Part shown: positions 1 through 8,580 of the stretch, piece by piece
Layout of the letters: each line of letters opens with the position of its first letter
Position numbering within the stretch: position 1 is the first letter of the stretch
Origin: Gammaproteobacteria bacterium
GTDB taxonomy: Bacteria; Pseudomonadota; Gammaproteobacteria; Pseudomonadales; Azotimanducaceae
Direction: 5' to 3'
Assembly: GCA_026707045.1 (NCBI GenBank)
Contig: JAPOXO010000108.1
Coordinates: 27,003-75,545, forward strand
DNA: 48,543 nt
Translations under genes and position numbers: made by a program
The notes under the pieces: generated by a model
The model's input: only the letters and a program-made list of their open reading frames with translations
What the model was told of the DNA's origin: nothing
The model's database searches: none

Positions 1-12
1 CACAAAGTCGCT

Positions 13-498
13 CTAAAACTTCAACAGTCTCATTTGGTAGGACTCAAGTTCAATCACGCCGACCGCATTGAGTCCCTTCATGTGTCCCGCGCATTCTCCA
101 GGATTGAAGATTGTCAATCCATCTTGCCGTTCCATACGAAGCAGGTGAGTGTGACCGTGCAGCGCAACATCGGTGTCTTGAATCAATGTTTCGGTCAAGT
201 CCCTCGGATCATGCACCACGACGACGCGTCTCGCACCAAAGTTTAGAAACAGTGGAGGTTGCCTAAACTGAAATTCGTTTCTCGCCGCAATGTGCTTTAG
301 TGAAGCGATTTCAACATCGTTGTTTCCAAAGACACCCGAAAAGGGTGCGTTCAGATCTGCAAACAGTTCAAGGGTCTTCGCTGTGGTAATGTCTCCTGTG
401 TGCACTACATGGTCGACCTTCGCCTCATTGAAGAGGCGAACAATCTCCAAAACGTTACGCATGTGATTGTGCGTATCGCTTACTACTCCGATTTTCAT
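13..498 (-). CDS. YfcE/MJ0936-family metallophosphoesterase
   Basis: Small calcineurin-like phosphodiesterase of the YfcE/MJ0936 family, about 161 residues from the chosen ATG at 498. Metal-ligand motifs are visible in the expected order: SDTHNH near the N terminus, HTGDIT, GNND and HGHTH. Family members are two-metal cytoplasmic phosphodiesterases whose natural substrates are poorly known. The reading frame extends nine residues upstream, but MKIGVVSDTH is the usual family N terminus, so I start there. It diverges from the TonB-dependent receptor gene and shows no link to it. Family assignment is firm; substrate is unknown. Confidence 0.9.
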   Translation of the reverse strand: MKIGVVSDTHNHMRNVLEIVRLFNEAKVDHVVHTGDITTAKTLELFADLNAPFSGVFGNNDVEIASLKHIAARNEFQFRQPPLFLNFGARRVVVVHDPRDLTETLIQDTDVALHGHTHLLRMERQDGLTIFNPGECAGHMKGLNAVGVIELESYQMRLLKF

Positions 499-795
499 TC
501 CTCCAGTGCCTCGAAGTGTGCACATACTGCTACTGAATTGGAGGCTCTATGTTGCTCGGAGACGAGGTTCGCTTCCATAGTTCGTTCATTATTGCCACGA
601 TATTTCTCCACGATTTCCGTGACAACGACCCTGTTTTCACTGGTGTCAGAGAATTCAGAACGTCACACCTTCATTTAAATTCATCATCTCTAAACTGCCG
701 TTTAGACTAGCAGAATCTCCCAAACAAGCGGTCATCAATACATTTCAAGAGAGTTGGGTTGATTCTCGTTGCGTCGAGTATTTTTCATCTAACAG

Positions 796-824
796 TTGAC
801 AATTACCTCAGAAAGTTTTATTAA
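796..824 (+). promoter_or_regulatory. Sigma-70-type promoter for the TonB-dependent receptor
   Basis: A perfect -35 hexamer TTGACA (796-801) is followed by a 17-base spacer and TATTAA (819-824). Transcription would start near 831, leaving a leader of about 90 bases before the ATG at 923. This is the best promoter match I found in the window. Confidence 0.7.
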
Positions 825-830
825 TGCACT

Positions 831-922
831 TGAAGTCTAAAGAACTGAATGGGTCCCTGGCGAATTGACAGGACTTTAGTCCTTTGCAAACTTGCCCTAA
901 GGGATAGATACAGGGGGTACAT
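831..922 (+). promoter_or_regulatory. Structured 5' leader of the receptor mRNA
   Basis: The predicted leader contains a 6-bp hairpin, AGGACT-TT-AGTCCT (870-883), and then CCCTAAGGG (895-903) just before the ribosome binding site AGGGGG (912-917). The CCCT segment could also pair with the G-rich binding site, so an alternative fold that hides it is possible. No known riboswitch class is recognised. Confidence 0.35.
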
Positions 923-3900
923 ATGCGACTACGATTAGGATCGCTTGCCGCGATTCTGGCTTCAGCCGCTCTCTTATGGACGGTGTCAGCGATGGCGCAA
1001 GAGGAGGAGAGCGATGAAGAGGAGGATGTTGATGCCGCCGCGGAGGCGGAAGACGAGGCGGAAGACGATGAAGAGATGGAGCAGATCTTTGTAACTGGAT
1101 CCGCCATTCGTCGAGACAATTTCGACACGCCTTCTCCGATGGACATCATCACCGAATTGGACATCCAGCTTGCTGGAACACCTGACTTGGGTGACATCAT
1201 TTTTGATCAAACCTATCAGGTAGGCGTGAACGCGAATGCTGCGCCGTTCGAGCACCCGACCGGACGTGCGGACGACCAGTCCGTGCAACGTGGCGTCGAA
1301 GTGTGGGCGAACATTCGCGGACTGGGCACCCGTGCCACCATGACGATGATGGACTCACACCGAGTTCCCGCCAACGTACAGGGCTACGGACCTGGAACGC
1401 GGCGTTCCGGTTCGGATGTCAATTCGTTGTATCCGGGAATTGCGATTGGTCGAGTCGAGACCATTCTTGATGGTGCTTCGGCTCTGTATGGATCCGAAGC
1501 CGTCTCTGGGGTCGTCAACGTGATTCCGCAAAAAAACTTCGACGGTTTCCGCGCCAACTATTCGACGCAACAGGCAATCGAAGGCGGCGCCCCATCCAAG
1601 TCGTTCGAACTCCTGGCCGGCGCGCAGAGCGAGAAGTCAAGCGCGATTTTCGCGATGGCAATTCGCGACGTAGACCGAATGGCCGCTACGGAACGACCTC
1701 AATTCATCATCTCGTCGGCCGGGTGGACTGGACAACTCCTGCCGACGTGGAGCGAAACAGGAACAAGCAATCCAGGCGATTGGAGAGTTCCATTCCGAGA
1801 CGAAAGTGGCGAGTTGGTACCGTGGACACCTTCCGGTTGGGCGCAGTTCCCGACGGGCACACCACTACCGGGATATCTCGCAAGTTCGCACCCTTGGTAT
1901 CTCTATCCAACGGGCGAACCGATTCGACTTCAAGTAGACGACTTTGACGGTGACGGGGTTCCCGACGTTGAGGAATTTACCTACGCTAGCACGACCATAG
2001 CGGACAACCAAGGCCGACTAAGAGTGCTTAGAAAAGTCGATCCGGGCTGTGGCTACGACTTCGGCGCTGGATACAACAGCTTGGACGGCGTGCGATTTGC
2101 CGCCGGGTCGGTCTCGGAATCCGGAGGTCTTGGATATACCGACACGACGAAGGTGGGCAACTTCCTAAACGAGTACCTGACAGGTAACGTCTGGGGACGC
2201 GAGACCCGTACCACCGGTGACGAGGCAGGGAGCCACGGATCGGAGTACGACTGTCGACGTATAACGACGGACTTTCAAGACATGCAGACTCCTCAGGATC
2301 GCGAGCAGGGCATGGCTTTCTTCGAGCACAGATTCAATGACTACGTTTCGTTCCACGGAGAGGTCACCATAAGCCGACTCGAAAGCCGGGGCCGACAAAA
2401 CGACTGGTTCGGGATCGACGAGTGGGGAGCCGCGGCAGGTGAAGACACGCTTAGTCCATTCATACCTTTCGCCATCGGTTCCAATCCGGGGAATCCCTTC
2501 CGAGCGTTTGCGGATGGATCAAACACCTGCGACTTGCTGCCGAACCTACCAGGTTGCGACGAGTTCACGAATGGCCGGTATTACACGTACATCGACGACA
2601 ACGGCACTCCGGACAATCCGGACGACGACATTGAAAGAACCATCGATATACACAACGAAACGGAACTTTCGTACATAGACGCAAATGGGAACGGGGTCTA
2701 CGACTATCTGCAAGAGGCCGGCGAGTGGCTTGTCTTCGCGCAGGATTCAAACGGCGACGGCCTTCCCGATCGCGACGTCGACGGCGACGGAGTTGCGGAA
2801 GACTGGGAACTCAACGACCGAACCGCACAGCACAGCGCTCAGAATCGAGTGCTACTGTTGCCGCTGGACAGCGATGTGGACGGCGATGGAATTCCCGACC
2901 GATTCGATCCGGACTCGCACGGAACGATAGGCGTGCGTCTGTTCGAGGACGCAAGACTGAATAACTTGGCTGCGCATCCAAAGCAGCCCTACGTTCATGA
3001 GAGCTATCCATGGCTGAACGGCGACATGAGCTTCGATCATCGTGCCCAGCTGAACGACATGCGGCTGCGACTTGGGGCCACTATCGAAATTCCAGATACG
3101 GAGTGGTACATCAATGCCGACTGGGTATGGGCTCTGAACAAGCGAGAGAATGACTGGCTAGAGCCGATTTGGCACTGGGCCGTCAACTCGTTTAGGTGTT
3201 CTGGCGGACGAGACGGCCAGCAGTGCTTCAATCCGTTCAGCACGAGTTGGTTGGCGTCGGATCCCGAGACGGGAGAGTTGCTGCCCCAGTGGCGCGACAA
3301 GGACGACCCGGCTTGGAACACGACGCTCGAGACAAGGAACGCGGGAATCATTCCGAGAACCGACCAGCGTCTCGTGGGATTTGTACTCGTGGACCTCATT
3401 GCATCGAACTCCAACCTGTTCAATCTACCGTGGAACAATGCGCCGGTGGGATTCGCAATTGGCATGCACCATCGAATCGAGTCGGAGGAATACCGACCCA
3501 ATCAGGTTGGTGCTGCATCATTGGGTTCCTCGATTGTGAGTTTCCAGTACACGGAGGAGCAAACCGACGCGGTGTTCACAGAATTCCGCTGGCCGATGAT
3601 TTCGAATCCGCGTTGGGGAGAAATGGAGGTTCAGACCGCAATCCGCTATGCAGAATTCACGGGACGAGGTTCCCTGTCAGCCACGGGTGAAACGGCGAAC
3701 TTCGATGTCACGATCCCCAAGTTTGCGATGAGCTACACGCCGAACGACAACCTGTCAATGCGCTTTAGCCGTACGGAAGGCTTTGTTCTGCCAGGAATGT
3801 TCCAGCTCTTCAATGTCACCGATGGTGAAGGTTCATCCGAGGAAACCATTCGCGACTACGTTTGCGACGGACTTCCGGAACTGCCTCAATGTGGAGGTGC

Positions 3901-5167
3901 CGGACCTGGAGGAGCAATCCAGGGTGTATTGGTAATACCAAACTCGGCAAATCGAAACTTGTCTGCGGAAGTTTCCGAACTGTGGAACACGGGCTTTACT
4001 TTCCGAATGTTCGACGACGACTTCAGAATGGACATCGACTATACGGATGTTGCGTTCAATGGAAGGGCGGAACGAATCGGAGCAGCCGCTGTGGTCAATC
4101 AGAACGAGGCGGGATTCGAGCAGTTCATCAAGGATCGATGCGGAATCGACACATTGATCGACTACGACAATGCGAACAAGTATCCGATCGACCAGTACCC
4201 CAACATTCCTCGTACGCCGCTGGACTACGTTGCCCAGACTCCGCTCGCGGAGCAGCAGTGTCGTCTTGCCGCCGTGGAGGAGTGGCTTTCGCAAGAGACC
4301 GCACTTTCGGGTGGAGTGATTGTCCGAGAAGACGGAAGACTTACACAGGCTTCGAACGCATGGATCAATCAGGGCGAATACCGAACTCGTACCCTTATAG
4401 CTCAGGGCGGGTACAGCTTTGATAGCGAAGAGATTCCGTTCATCGGTGGAAACTACGGCAACTTCAGCGCGAATTTCTCCGTGACGCGAATGCTTGAATT
4501 GAGCCTGACCAGATATGGGGCTGACTCCGGACATGGCTATGCAGGTCTCAATGTCGATGGTGTCGGAAACCGAAATGCTGTCGCATTTTGGGCAGGATCA
4601 GATCTTGCGACTCCTTTACCACCCACACCGGAATATCGAGTCAATCTTGGATTGCGTTGGTTCTCCGGACCGCATACGGCTCAACTTGGAGTTCGATGGC
4701 ACGACTCGCTGACAGATGTCAGTGCTGCCTACGACGAGATAACCGAATGGACCAAGTGCCGCGAGCGTCCCGATGGTTCCTACACACGGAACAACGGGGA
4801 CTTGTGCTCCGAAACGGAATACCTGACAGACCCCAACGGATGGAACAACAACGAGTTCAATGGAAGATCGGTGTTCAATGTTGATGACACGGACGACATT
4901 CCCAACTTCGTTTGGGATGAGTCGCAAGCCTGCATTGACCAGGACAGAAACCCCTATTGCAAGATCCCTTCGGGCGCGTATTGGGATTTCAGCTATACGT
5001 ATAGCCGTACCGGTTTCTTGGGCATGTCTTCGTTCTCGGTCAATGTTTCTATTCGAAACCTCCTTGATCACTATCCCACACCGATTCCATCAGGAGTTGG
5101 TTTTGAGGCGTATGTGGACAACGGAATGGGTCGATTGGGCTTTGCTCGAATATCGATGAACCTGTAG
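923..5167 (+). CDS. TonB-dependent outer-membrane receptor with acidic linker and calcium-loop-like repeats
   Basis: Large TonB-dependent receptor, 1414 residues, longer than the usual 700-1000. Signal peptide at residues 1-25 (ending AMA). Residues 27-53 are an acidic stretch, 19 of 27 Asp or Glu, followed by a TonB-box-like segment EQIFVTGS (53-60) and a plug domain with LDGASALYGSEAVSGVVN. The barrel ends with the typical RNLLDHYP motif, but the last residue is Leu rather than the usual aromatic. Within the predicted barrel, DxDxDG loops resembling thrombospondin type-3 or dockerin calcium sites occur at residues 340-348, 586-594, 608-627 and 649-664, probably in long extracellular loops. 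Many cysteines are present outside the signal peptide. Start ATG has AGGGGG upstream. It precedes two TPR/CRTAC1 pairs, suggesting a joint role. Substrate is unknown. Confidence 0.93.
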   Translation: MRLRLGSLAAILASAALLWTVSAMAQEEESDEEEDVDAAAEAEDEAEDDEEMEQIFVTGSAIRRDNFDTPSPMDIITELDIQLAGTPDLGDIIFDQTYQVGVNANAAPFEHPTGRADDQSVQRGVEVWANIRGLGTRATMTMMDSHRVPANVQGYGPGTRRSGSDVNSLYPGIAIGRVETILDGASALYGSEAVSGVVNVIPQKNFDGFRANYSTQQAIEGGAPSKSFELLAGAQSEKSSAIFAMAIRDVDRMAATERPQFIISSAGWTGQLLPTWSETGTSNPGDWRVPFRDESGELVPWTPSGWAQFPTGTPLPGYLASSHPWYLYPTGEPIRLQVDDFDGDGVPDVEEFTYASTTIADNQGRLRVLRKVDPGCGYDFGAGYNSLDGVRFAAGSVSESGGLGYTDTTKVGNFLNEYLTGNVWGRETRTTGDEAGSHGSEYDCRRITTDFQDMQTPQDREQGMAFFEHRFNDYVSFHGEVTISRLESRGRQNDWFGIDEWGAAAGEDTLSPFIPFAIGSNPGNPFRAFADGSNTCDLLPNLPGCDEFTNGRYYTYIDDNGTPDNPDDDIERTIDIHNETELSYIDANGNGVYDYLQEAGEWLVFAQDSNGDGLPDRDVDGDGVAEDWELNDRTAQHSAQNRVLLLPLDSDVDGDGIPDRFDPDSHGTIGVRLFEDARLNNLAAHPKQPYVHESYPWLNGDMSFDHRAQLNDMRLRLGATIEIPDTEWYINADWVWALNKRENDWLEPIWHWAVNSFRCSGGRDGQQCFNPFSTSWLASDPETGELLPQWRDKDDPAWNTTLETRNAGIIPRTDQRLVGFVLVDLIASNSNLFNLPWNNAPVGFAIGMHHRIESEEYRPNQVGAASLGSSIVSFQYTEEQTDAVFTEFRWPMISNPRWGEMEVQTAIRYAEFTGRGSLSATGETANFDVTIPKFAMSYTPNDNLSMRFSRTEGFVLPGMFQLFNVTDGEGSSEETIRDYVCDGLPELPQCGGAGPGGAIQGVLVIPNSANRNLSAEVSELWNTGFTFRMFDDDFRMDIDYTDVAFNGRAERIGAAAVVNQNEAGFEQFIKDRCGIDTLIDYDNANKYPIDQYPNIPRTPLDYVAQTPLAEQQCRLAAVEEWLSQETALSGGVIVREDGRLTQASNAWINQGEYRTRTLIAQGGYSFDSEEIPFIGGNYGNFSANFSVTRMLELSLTRYGADSGHGYAGLNVDGVGNRNAVAFWAGSDLATPLPPTPEYRVNLGLRWFSGPHTAQLGVRWHDSLTDVSAAYDEITEWTKCRERPDGSYTRNNGDLCSETEYLTDPNGWNNNEFNGRSVFNVDDTDDIPNFVWDESQACIDQDRNPYCKIPSGAYWDFSYTYSRTGFLGMSSFSVNVSIRNLLDHYPTPIPSGVGFEAYVDNGMGRLGFARISMNL

Positions 5168-5177
5168 CGTTAGATCA

Positions 5178-5198
5178 ATTCAGTCGAATAGACTGAAT
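5178..5198 (+). repeat. Inverted repeat just after the receptor stop codon
   Basis: Perfect 8-bp arms ATTCAGTC and GACTGAAT around a 5-base loop, 11 bases after the receptor stop. It sits immediately upstream of the main terminator and may protect the mRNA 3' end. No T-tract of its own. Confidence 0.5.
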
Positions 5199-5205
5199 CT
5201 TTTAA

Positions 5206-5245
5206 AGGTCCGGCACCGGACTGTTTCGGTGCCGGACTTTTTTAT
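5206..5245 (+). terminator. Rho-independent terminator of the receptor gene
   Basis: An 11-bp GC-rich stem, GTCCGGCACCG (5208-5218) with CGGTGCCGGAC (5227-5237), an 8-base loop and the T-rich run TTTTTTATT. It is a textbook intrinsic terminator. It separates the receptor transcript from the TPR/CRTAC1 genes, which therefore need their own promoter or read-through. Confidence 0.93.
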
Positions 5246-5288
5246 TCTTTGTATTTAATTCACATGAATCAGTCCAAGCTTATGCAAC

Positions 5289-5317
5289 TTGACCAATTCA
5301 ATCGTCGAACCGACAAT
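5289..5317 (+). promoter_or_regulatory. Weak candidate promoter for the first TPR/CRTAC1 pair
   Basis: TTGACC (5289-5294), 17-base spacer, GACAAT (5312-5317). The -35 is close to consensus but the -10 lacks its first T, so this is tentative. It lies after the terminator and before the TPR gene, where a promoter is expected. Confidence 0.25.
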
Positions 5318-5454
5318 TACGCATCTATTGGTGATTCGGTTGGGCTTGGGTTCAGTAGAGTTCTTGAGACTGCTGAGGTCCCGTCTTTTTCGCGCTAGAG
5401 TTGATCAGAGTCGTGACACATACAGATTGGTCCAAATGGACGGAACGGAGCGTA

Positions 5455-6867
5455 ATGTTTGCTCGGATTATGTTGCTGTGGTTGCTGTGCGCGATTGGCT
5501 GGTCATGCAGCAATCCGAATGATGAGTCCGACCTCATTGGCTTTGCGCACGTCCTAGATACGAGTCAGCTCGACTCAGAACTATCAGAAACAATTATTGA
5601 AACTATAGACCTCATAGAAAAGACACCGTACTCGGCTTCGTTACGTGGACGATTGGGGATGATCTACGAGGTAAACCACTTCCTCGAAGAGGCGAGAATC
5701 ATGTACGAACAAGCCTCGACTTTAGACCCAAGAGAATTTGCATGGTGGTATTTCGGTGCGTTGATTGACCAACAAAAAGGTGATATCGACAGGGCGCTGG
5801 AGAAAATTGACCAGGCAATTGACATCGATCATGGTTATGTACCGGTTCATCTGCATCGAGGAAATTGGTTGCTTCAACAGGACCGACTCTCGGAAGCTCT
5901 CGAAGCTTTTGGAGACGCGGCAGCACTTGGCGCAGGTTCTCCAGCAGCCGTGGGCATTGCACAGGTACACATTCGCAGAGAAGAATTCGAGGAAGCTGTG
6001 GACGTGTTGGTTCCATACTCTGAATCATTGCCCCATCCTCAAATCTGGAGGTTACTTGCTATCGCGTACGGCAGGCTAGGCATGGAATCTGAAGCAGAGG
6101 TTGCGAGAGCGCTAAGTAAAGAAACAACACCATTGCATTGGTTGGATCCTTTGCGTCAAAGACCCAACAGATACGTTCGTGGCTTCGGTAGACGCATTGT
6201 GTTCGCACAAAGCCTTTTGAGGGCGGATCGCTACAACGACGCGCTGCGCGAACTCGAGCGTTTGCTGGACATAGAGCCCAACGATGAAGCCTTGATCAGC
6301 AACCTGGCTGTGGTGTACGAGAAGACACAACAACCGGAAAAGGCAAAAGAGATTCTTGAAAGAGGAATTGATTTGATGCCGGAACAGTTTCGTTTCTATG
6401 TCCAGTTGGGAGATCTGATGTATCGAGGCGGACACAGTGAAGATGCTCTTGCTTTACTAACCCAAAGCACGAAAATCAACGAACGCAATCCCGGTGCCTA
6501 TGAACGATTGGGCTCAGTACTCATGCGACTGCAACGATTTGACGAGGCGATTGCGGCGTTCCACAACGCTATAGACTTCGGATATAGTGATGTGGCGGAA
6601 ATTCGTTTGCGCATTGGAACGATCTATGGATACCGGGAACAATGGCTGGAAGCAGTAAGCGAGTTTTCCCAAGTAGTTGAGTTGGATCCTGGAAACGCAA
6701 ATGGACATGTCTATCTTGCGCATGCGTTGATTGAAAAAGGTGAACTCGATCAAGCGGAAGCAGCATTGAAATGGGCTCGCAGGCTTAGGGTGAATCCTGA
6801 ACTGCTTCAACCACCCAGTCTACTCATCGAAGAACGGCGGAATCAGACAGATCCTAATTCGCCATGA
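5455..6867 (+). CDS. TPR-repeat lipoprotein, copy 1
   Basis: Tetratricopeptide-repeat protein, about 470 residues from ATG 5455. The start follows GGAG (5447-5450) and gives a short hydrophobic leader ending in Cys18-Ser19; upstream codons back to a TTG at 5401 would lengthen the leader unnaturally. The Cys context (GWSC) is a poor lipobox, so lipidation is likely rather than certain. The rest is a run of 34-residue helical repeats in two blocks around a central RYVRGFGRR segment. A clear paralogue lies at 8581, sharing RGRL.M.Y.VN, HPQI.RLLA.AY and GYR.QW. The stop overlaps the next ATG by four bases, so it is co-translated with the CRTAC1-like gene. TPRs usually bind proteins; the partner may be that neighbour. 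Specific function unknown. Confidence 0.85.
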   Translation: MFARIMLLWLLCAIGWSCSNPNDESDLIGFAHVLDTSQLDSELSETIIETIDLIEKTPYSASLRGRLGMIYEVNHFLEEARIMYEQASTLDPREFAWWYFGALIDQQKGDIDRALEKIDQAIDIDHGYVPVHLHRGNWLLQQDRLSEALEAFGDAAALGAGSPAAVGIAQVHIRREEFEEAVDVLVPYSESLPHPQIWRLLAIAYGRLGMESEAEVARALSKETTPLHWLDPLRQRPNRYVRGFGRRIVFAQSLLRADRYNDALRELERLLDIEPNDEALISNLAVVYEKTQQPEKAKEILERGIDLMPEQFRFYVQLGDLMYRGGHSEDALALLTQSTKINERNPGAYERLGSVLMRLQRFDEAIAAFHNAIDFGYSDVAEIRLRIGTIYGYREQWLEAVSEFSQVVELDPGNANGHVYLAHALIEKGELDQAEAALKWARRLRVNPELLQPPSLLIEERRNQTDPNSP

Positions 6868-8552
6868 GTCAATCCTACTTGAGCTTCATCCCAATGCTCT
6901 GGTCAGTCGTTTCTCTCTGGGGTTGCAGCGCCTCATTGGATCAATCGGAGAACGAACCTCGGATAGATGTTTGGTTCGTTGAAGAATCCGAATTAAGAGG
7001 GATTGACTTCGTTCATCAGTCGGGGCACCGTATAAAACACCTGTTACCAGAAATTACCGGTAGCGGAGTGGCATTGACCGATGTCAATGGAGACGGCTTG
7101 TTGGACATCTACCTTATTCAGAGTGGCTCACTTTTGGATGAGGACCGTGCGAATATAGGAGCTAACCAACTGTATTTGAACATAGGAGAAGGAAACTTTG
7201 AACTTCAGGAGGAAAGCGGCCTTGCAGACTACGGGTATGGGATGGGAGTGGCCGCTGGGGACTACGACAACGACGGAGACAACGACTTTTTCGTGACCAA
7301 CGTCGGCGAGAATAGGATGTTTAGGAATGACGGATCTGGTTCGTTCACAGATGTAACGAACGAGACTGGATTGGGTGACAATCTATGGGGCACTTCAGCG
7401 GCGTTTCTGGATCTGGACAAAGACGGGGACCTTGATCTCTACCACGCCAACTACCTTCACTGGACACTGGAAATCGAGTTGCCCTGCTTCGGAAGCGGAG
7501 TGGAGACGTATTGCCCACCTAACAACTACCAGTCTCCAGCAATAGATCGTATATTTCGAAACAATGGAGACGGGACGTTTACCGATGTCACCAGAAATGC
7601 TGGTATCACTACCGCATTTGGAAATGGGTTTGGTGTGATTGGAGCAGACTATGACGACAATGGATATGTGGATGTGTTTGTTGCCAACGACCTCACTGTT
7701 AATCAGTTGTGGATGAATCAAGGCGACTTTCGGTTTTTGAACGAAGCAATGTCTCGGGGCTCTGGAGTTGATGGATTTGGAACCATTAAAGCAGGCATGG
7801 GTGTTGCGTCGGCTGATCCAGATCAGGACGGTGATTTTGATATCTTGGTTGTGAACCTGACTGGTGAATCCGACTCTTTTTTTCGTAACGAAGGAACTCA
7901 CTTTACTGACTCCACAAGTGAAATCGGCCTGAGTGCACCAAGTCGGCGTTATACGAGATTTGGTGTTGTGATGGCTGATTTCGACAACGACGGCTGGTTG
8001 GACATCTATGAGGCGAACGGTGGCGTGAGCCCGGTAGATCTCGGAGCCGAGGACATTTATGCTGAACCCAACAGCCTGTATCGTGGTTTGGAAAACGGAC
8101 GCCTTGAGGAAGTTTTTCCACTGGGAGGAACAGTACAGTCTCTTGTACATACAAGTCGCGGGTTAGGAATAGGCGATTTAGACAACGATGGAGGATTGGA
8201 CTTGGTCGTTGTGAATCGCGACGCAAAAGCTTATGTGTTGATGAACCGTTTTTCCAGCCGTGGCAATTGGATTGCATTCTCGGTACTGTCGGAGCACGAG
8301 AGCGATGCAATTGGAGCGGTTGTCTCTCTTGTTCGCGACGGACGTCGTGTCTACGGGTCTGTTCAGCCGGAAGGTAGCTATCTCTCGTCCAACGATCCAC
8401 GAGTTCATTTTGGACTTGGTGCTGCAGCACGCGTGGAAGACGTGACAGTTTTGTGGCCCTCGGGCGAAGTTGAAACGTTCGGAGACTTCGCAAGCGGTGG
8501 TTACGAGGTCTTGAAGATGGGGAATGGAACTCCATCGGAATGGACGCGCTAA
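6864..8552 (+). CDS. CRTAC1-family FG-GAP/VCBS and UnbV-domain lipoprotein, copy 1
   Basis: 562-residue protein of the bacterial CRTAC1 type. A hydrophobic leader ends in LWGC with candidate lipidated Cys21 followed by Ser. The body holds FG-GAP/VCBS-like repeats with calcium-binding loops such as DVNGDGLLD, DYDNDGDND, DLDKDGDLD and DFDNDGWLD, predicting an integrin-alpha-like beta-propeller. The C-terminal ~90 residues carry the ASPIC/UnbV signature (SYLSSNDPRVHFGLG, VLWPSGEVE). The gene begins inside the upstream TPR stop (ATGA). Human CRTAC1 is extracellular, and bacterial members are usually secreted, but their biochemical role is not established. Ser after Cys suggests outer-membrane sorting. 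Paralogue at 10214. Confidence 0.9.
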   Translation: MSQSYLSFIPMLWSVVSLWGCSASLDQSENEPRIDVWFVEESELRGIDFVHQSGHRIKHLLPEITGSGVALTDVNGDGLLDIYLIQSGSLLDEDRANIGANQLYLNIGEGNFELQEESGLADYGYGMGVAAGDYDNDGDNDFFVTNVGENRMFRNDGSGSFTDVTNETGLGDNLWGTSAAFLDLDKDGDLDLYHANYLHWTLEIELPCFGSGVETYCPPNNYQSPAIDRIFRNNGDGTFTDVTRNAGITTAFGNGFGVIGADYDDNGYVDVFVANDLTVNQLWMNQGDFRFLNEAMSRGSGVDGFGTIKAGMGVASADPDQDGDFDILVVNLTGESDSFFRNEGTHFTDSTSEIGLSAPSRRYTRFGVVMADFDNDGWLDIYEANGGVSPVDLGAEDIYAEPNSLYRGLENGRLEEVFPLGGTVQSLVHTSRGLGIGDLDNDGGLDLVVVNRDAKAYVLMNRFSSRGNWIAFSVLSEHESDAIGAVVSLVRDGRRVYGSVQPEGSYLSSNDPRVHFGLGAAARVEDVTVLWPSGEVETFGDFASGGYEVLKMGNGTPSEWTR

Positions 8553-8580
8553 CTTAGATTTTTTGAGTGTGTCCTGAACT

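Larger units (their letters stand above)
499..922. other. Divergent intergenic region upstream of the TonB-dependent receptor
   Basis: No convincing gene lies in these 424 bases. Short frames here are shadows without homology I recognise. The right half holds a promoter and a structured leader, listed separately. The left half (about 499-790) shows no clear element. Confidence 0.7.

Noticed and set aside
3833-4534. 233-codon minus-strand frame inside the TonB-dependent receptor
   Set aside because: Antisense shadow; the plus-strand receptor continues unbroken across it with clear family features.
7395-8535. Long minus-strand frames (251 and 210 codons) opposite the first CRTAC1 gene
   Set aside because: Both are antisense shadows of the FG-GAP repeats; low-complexity translation, no ribosome binding site, no family resemblance.
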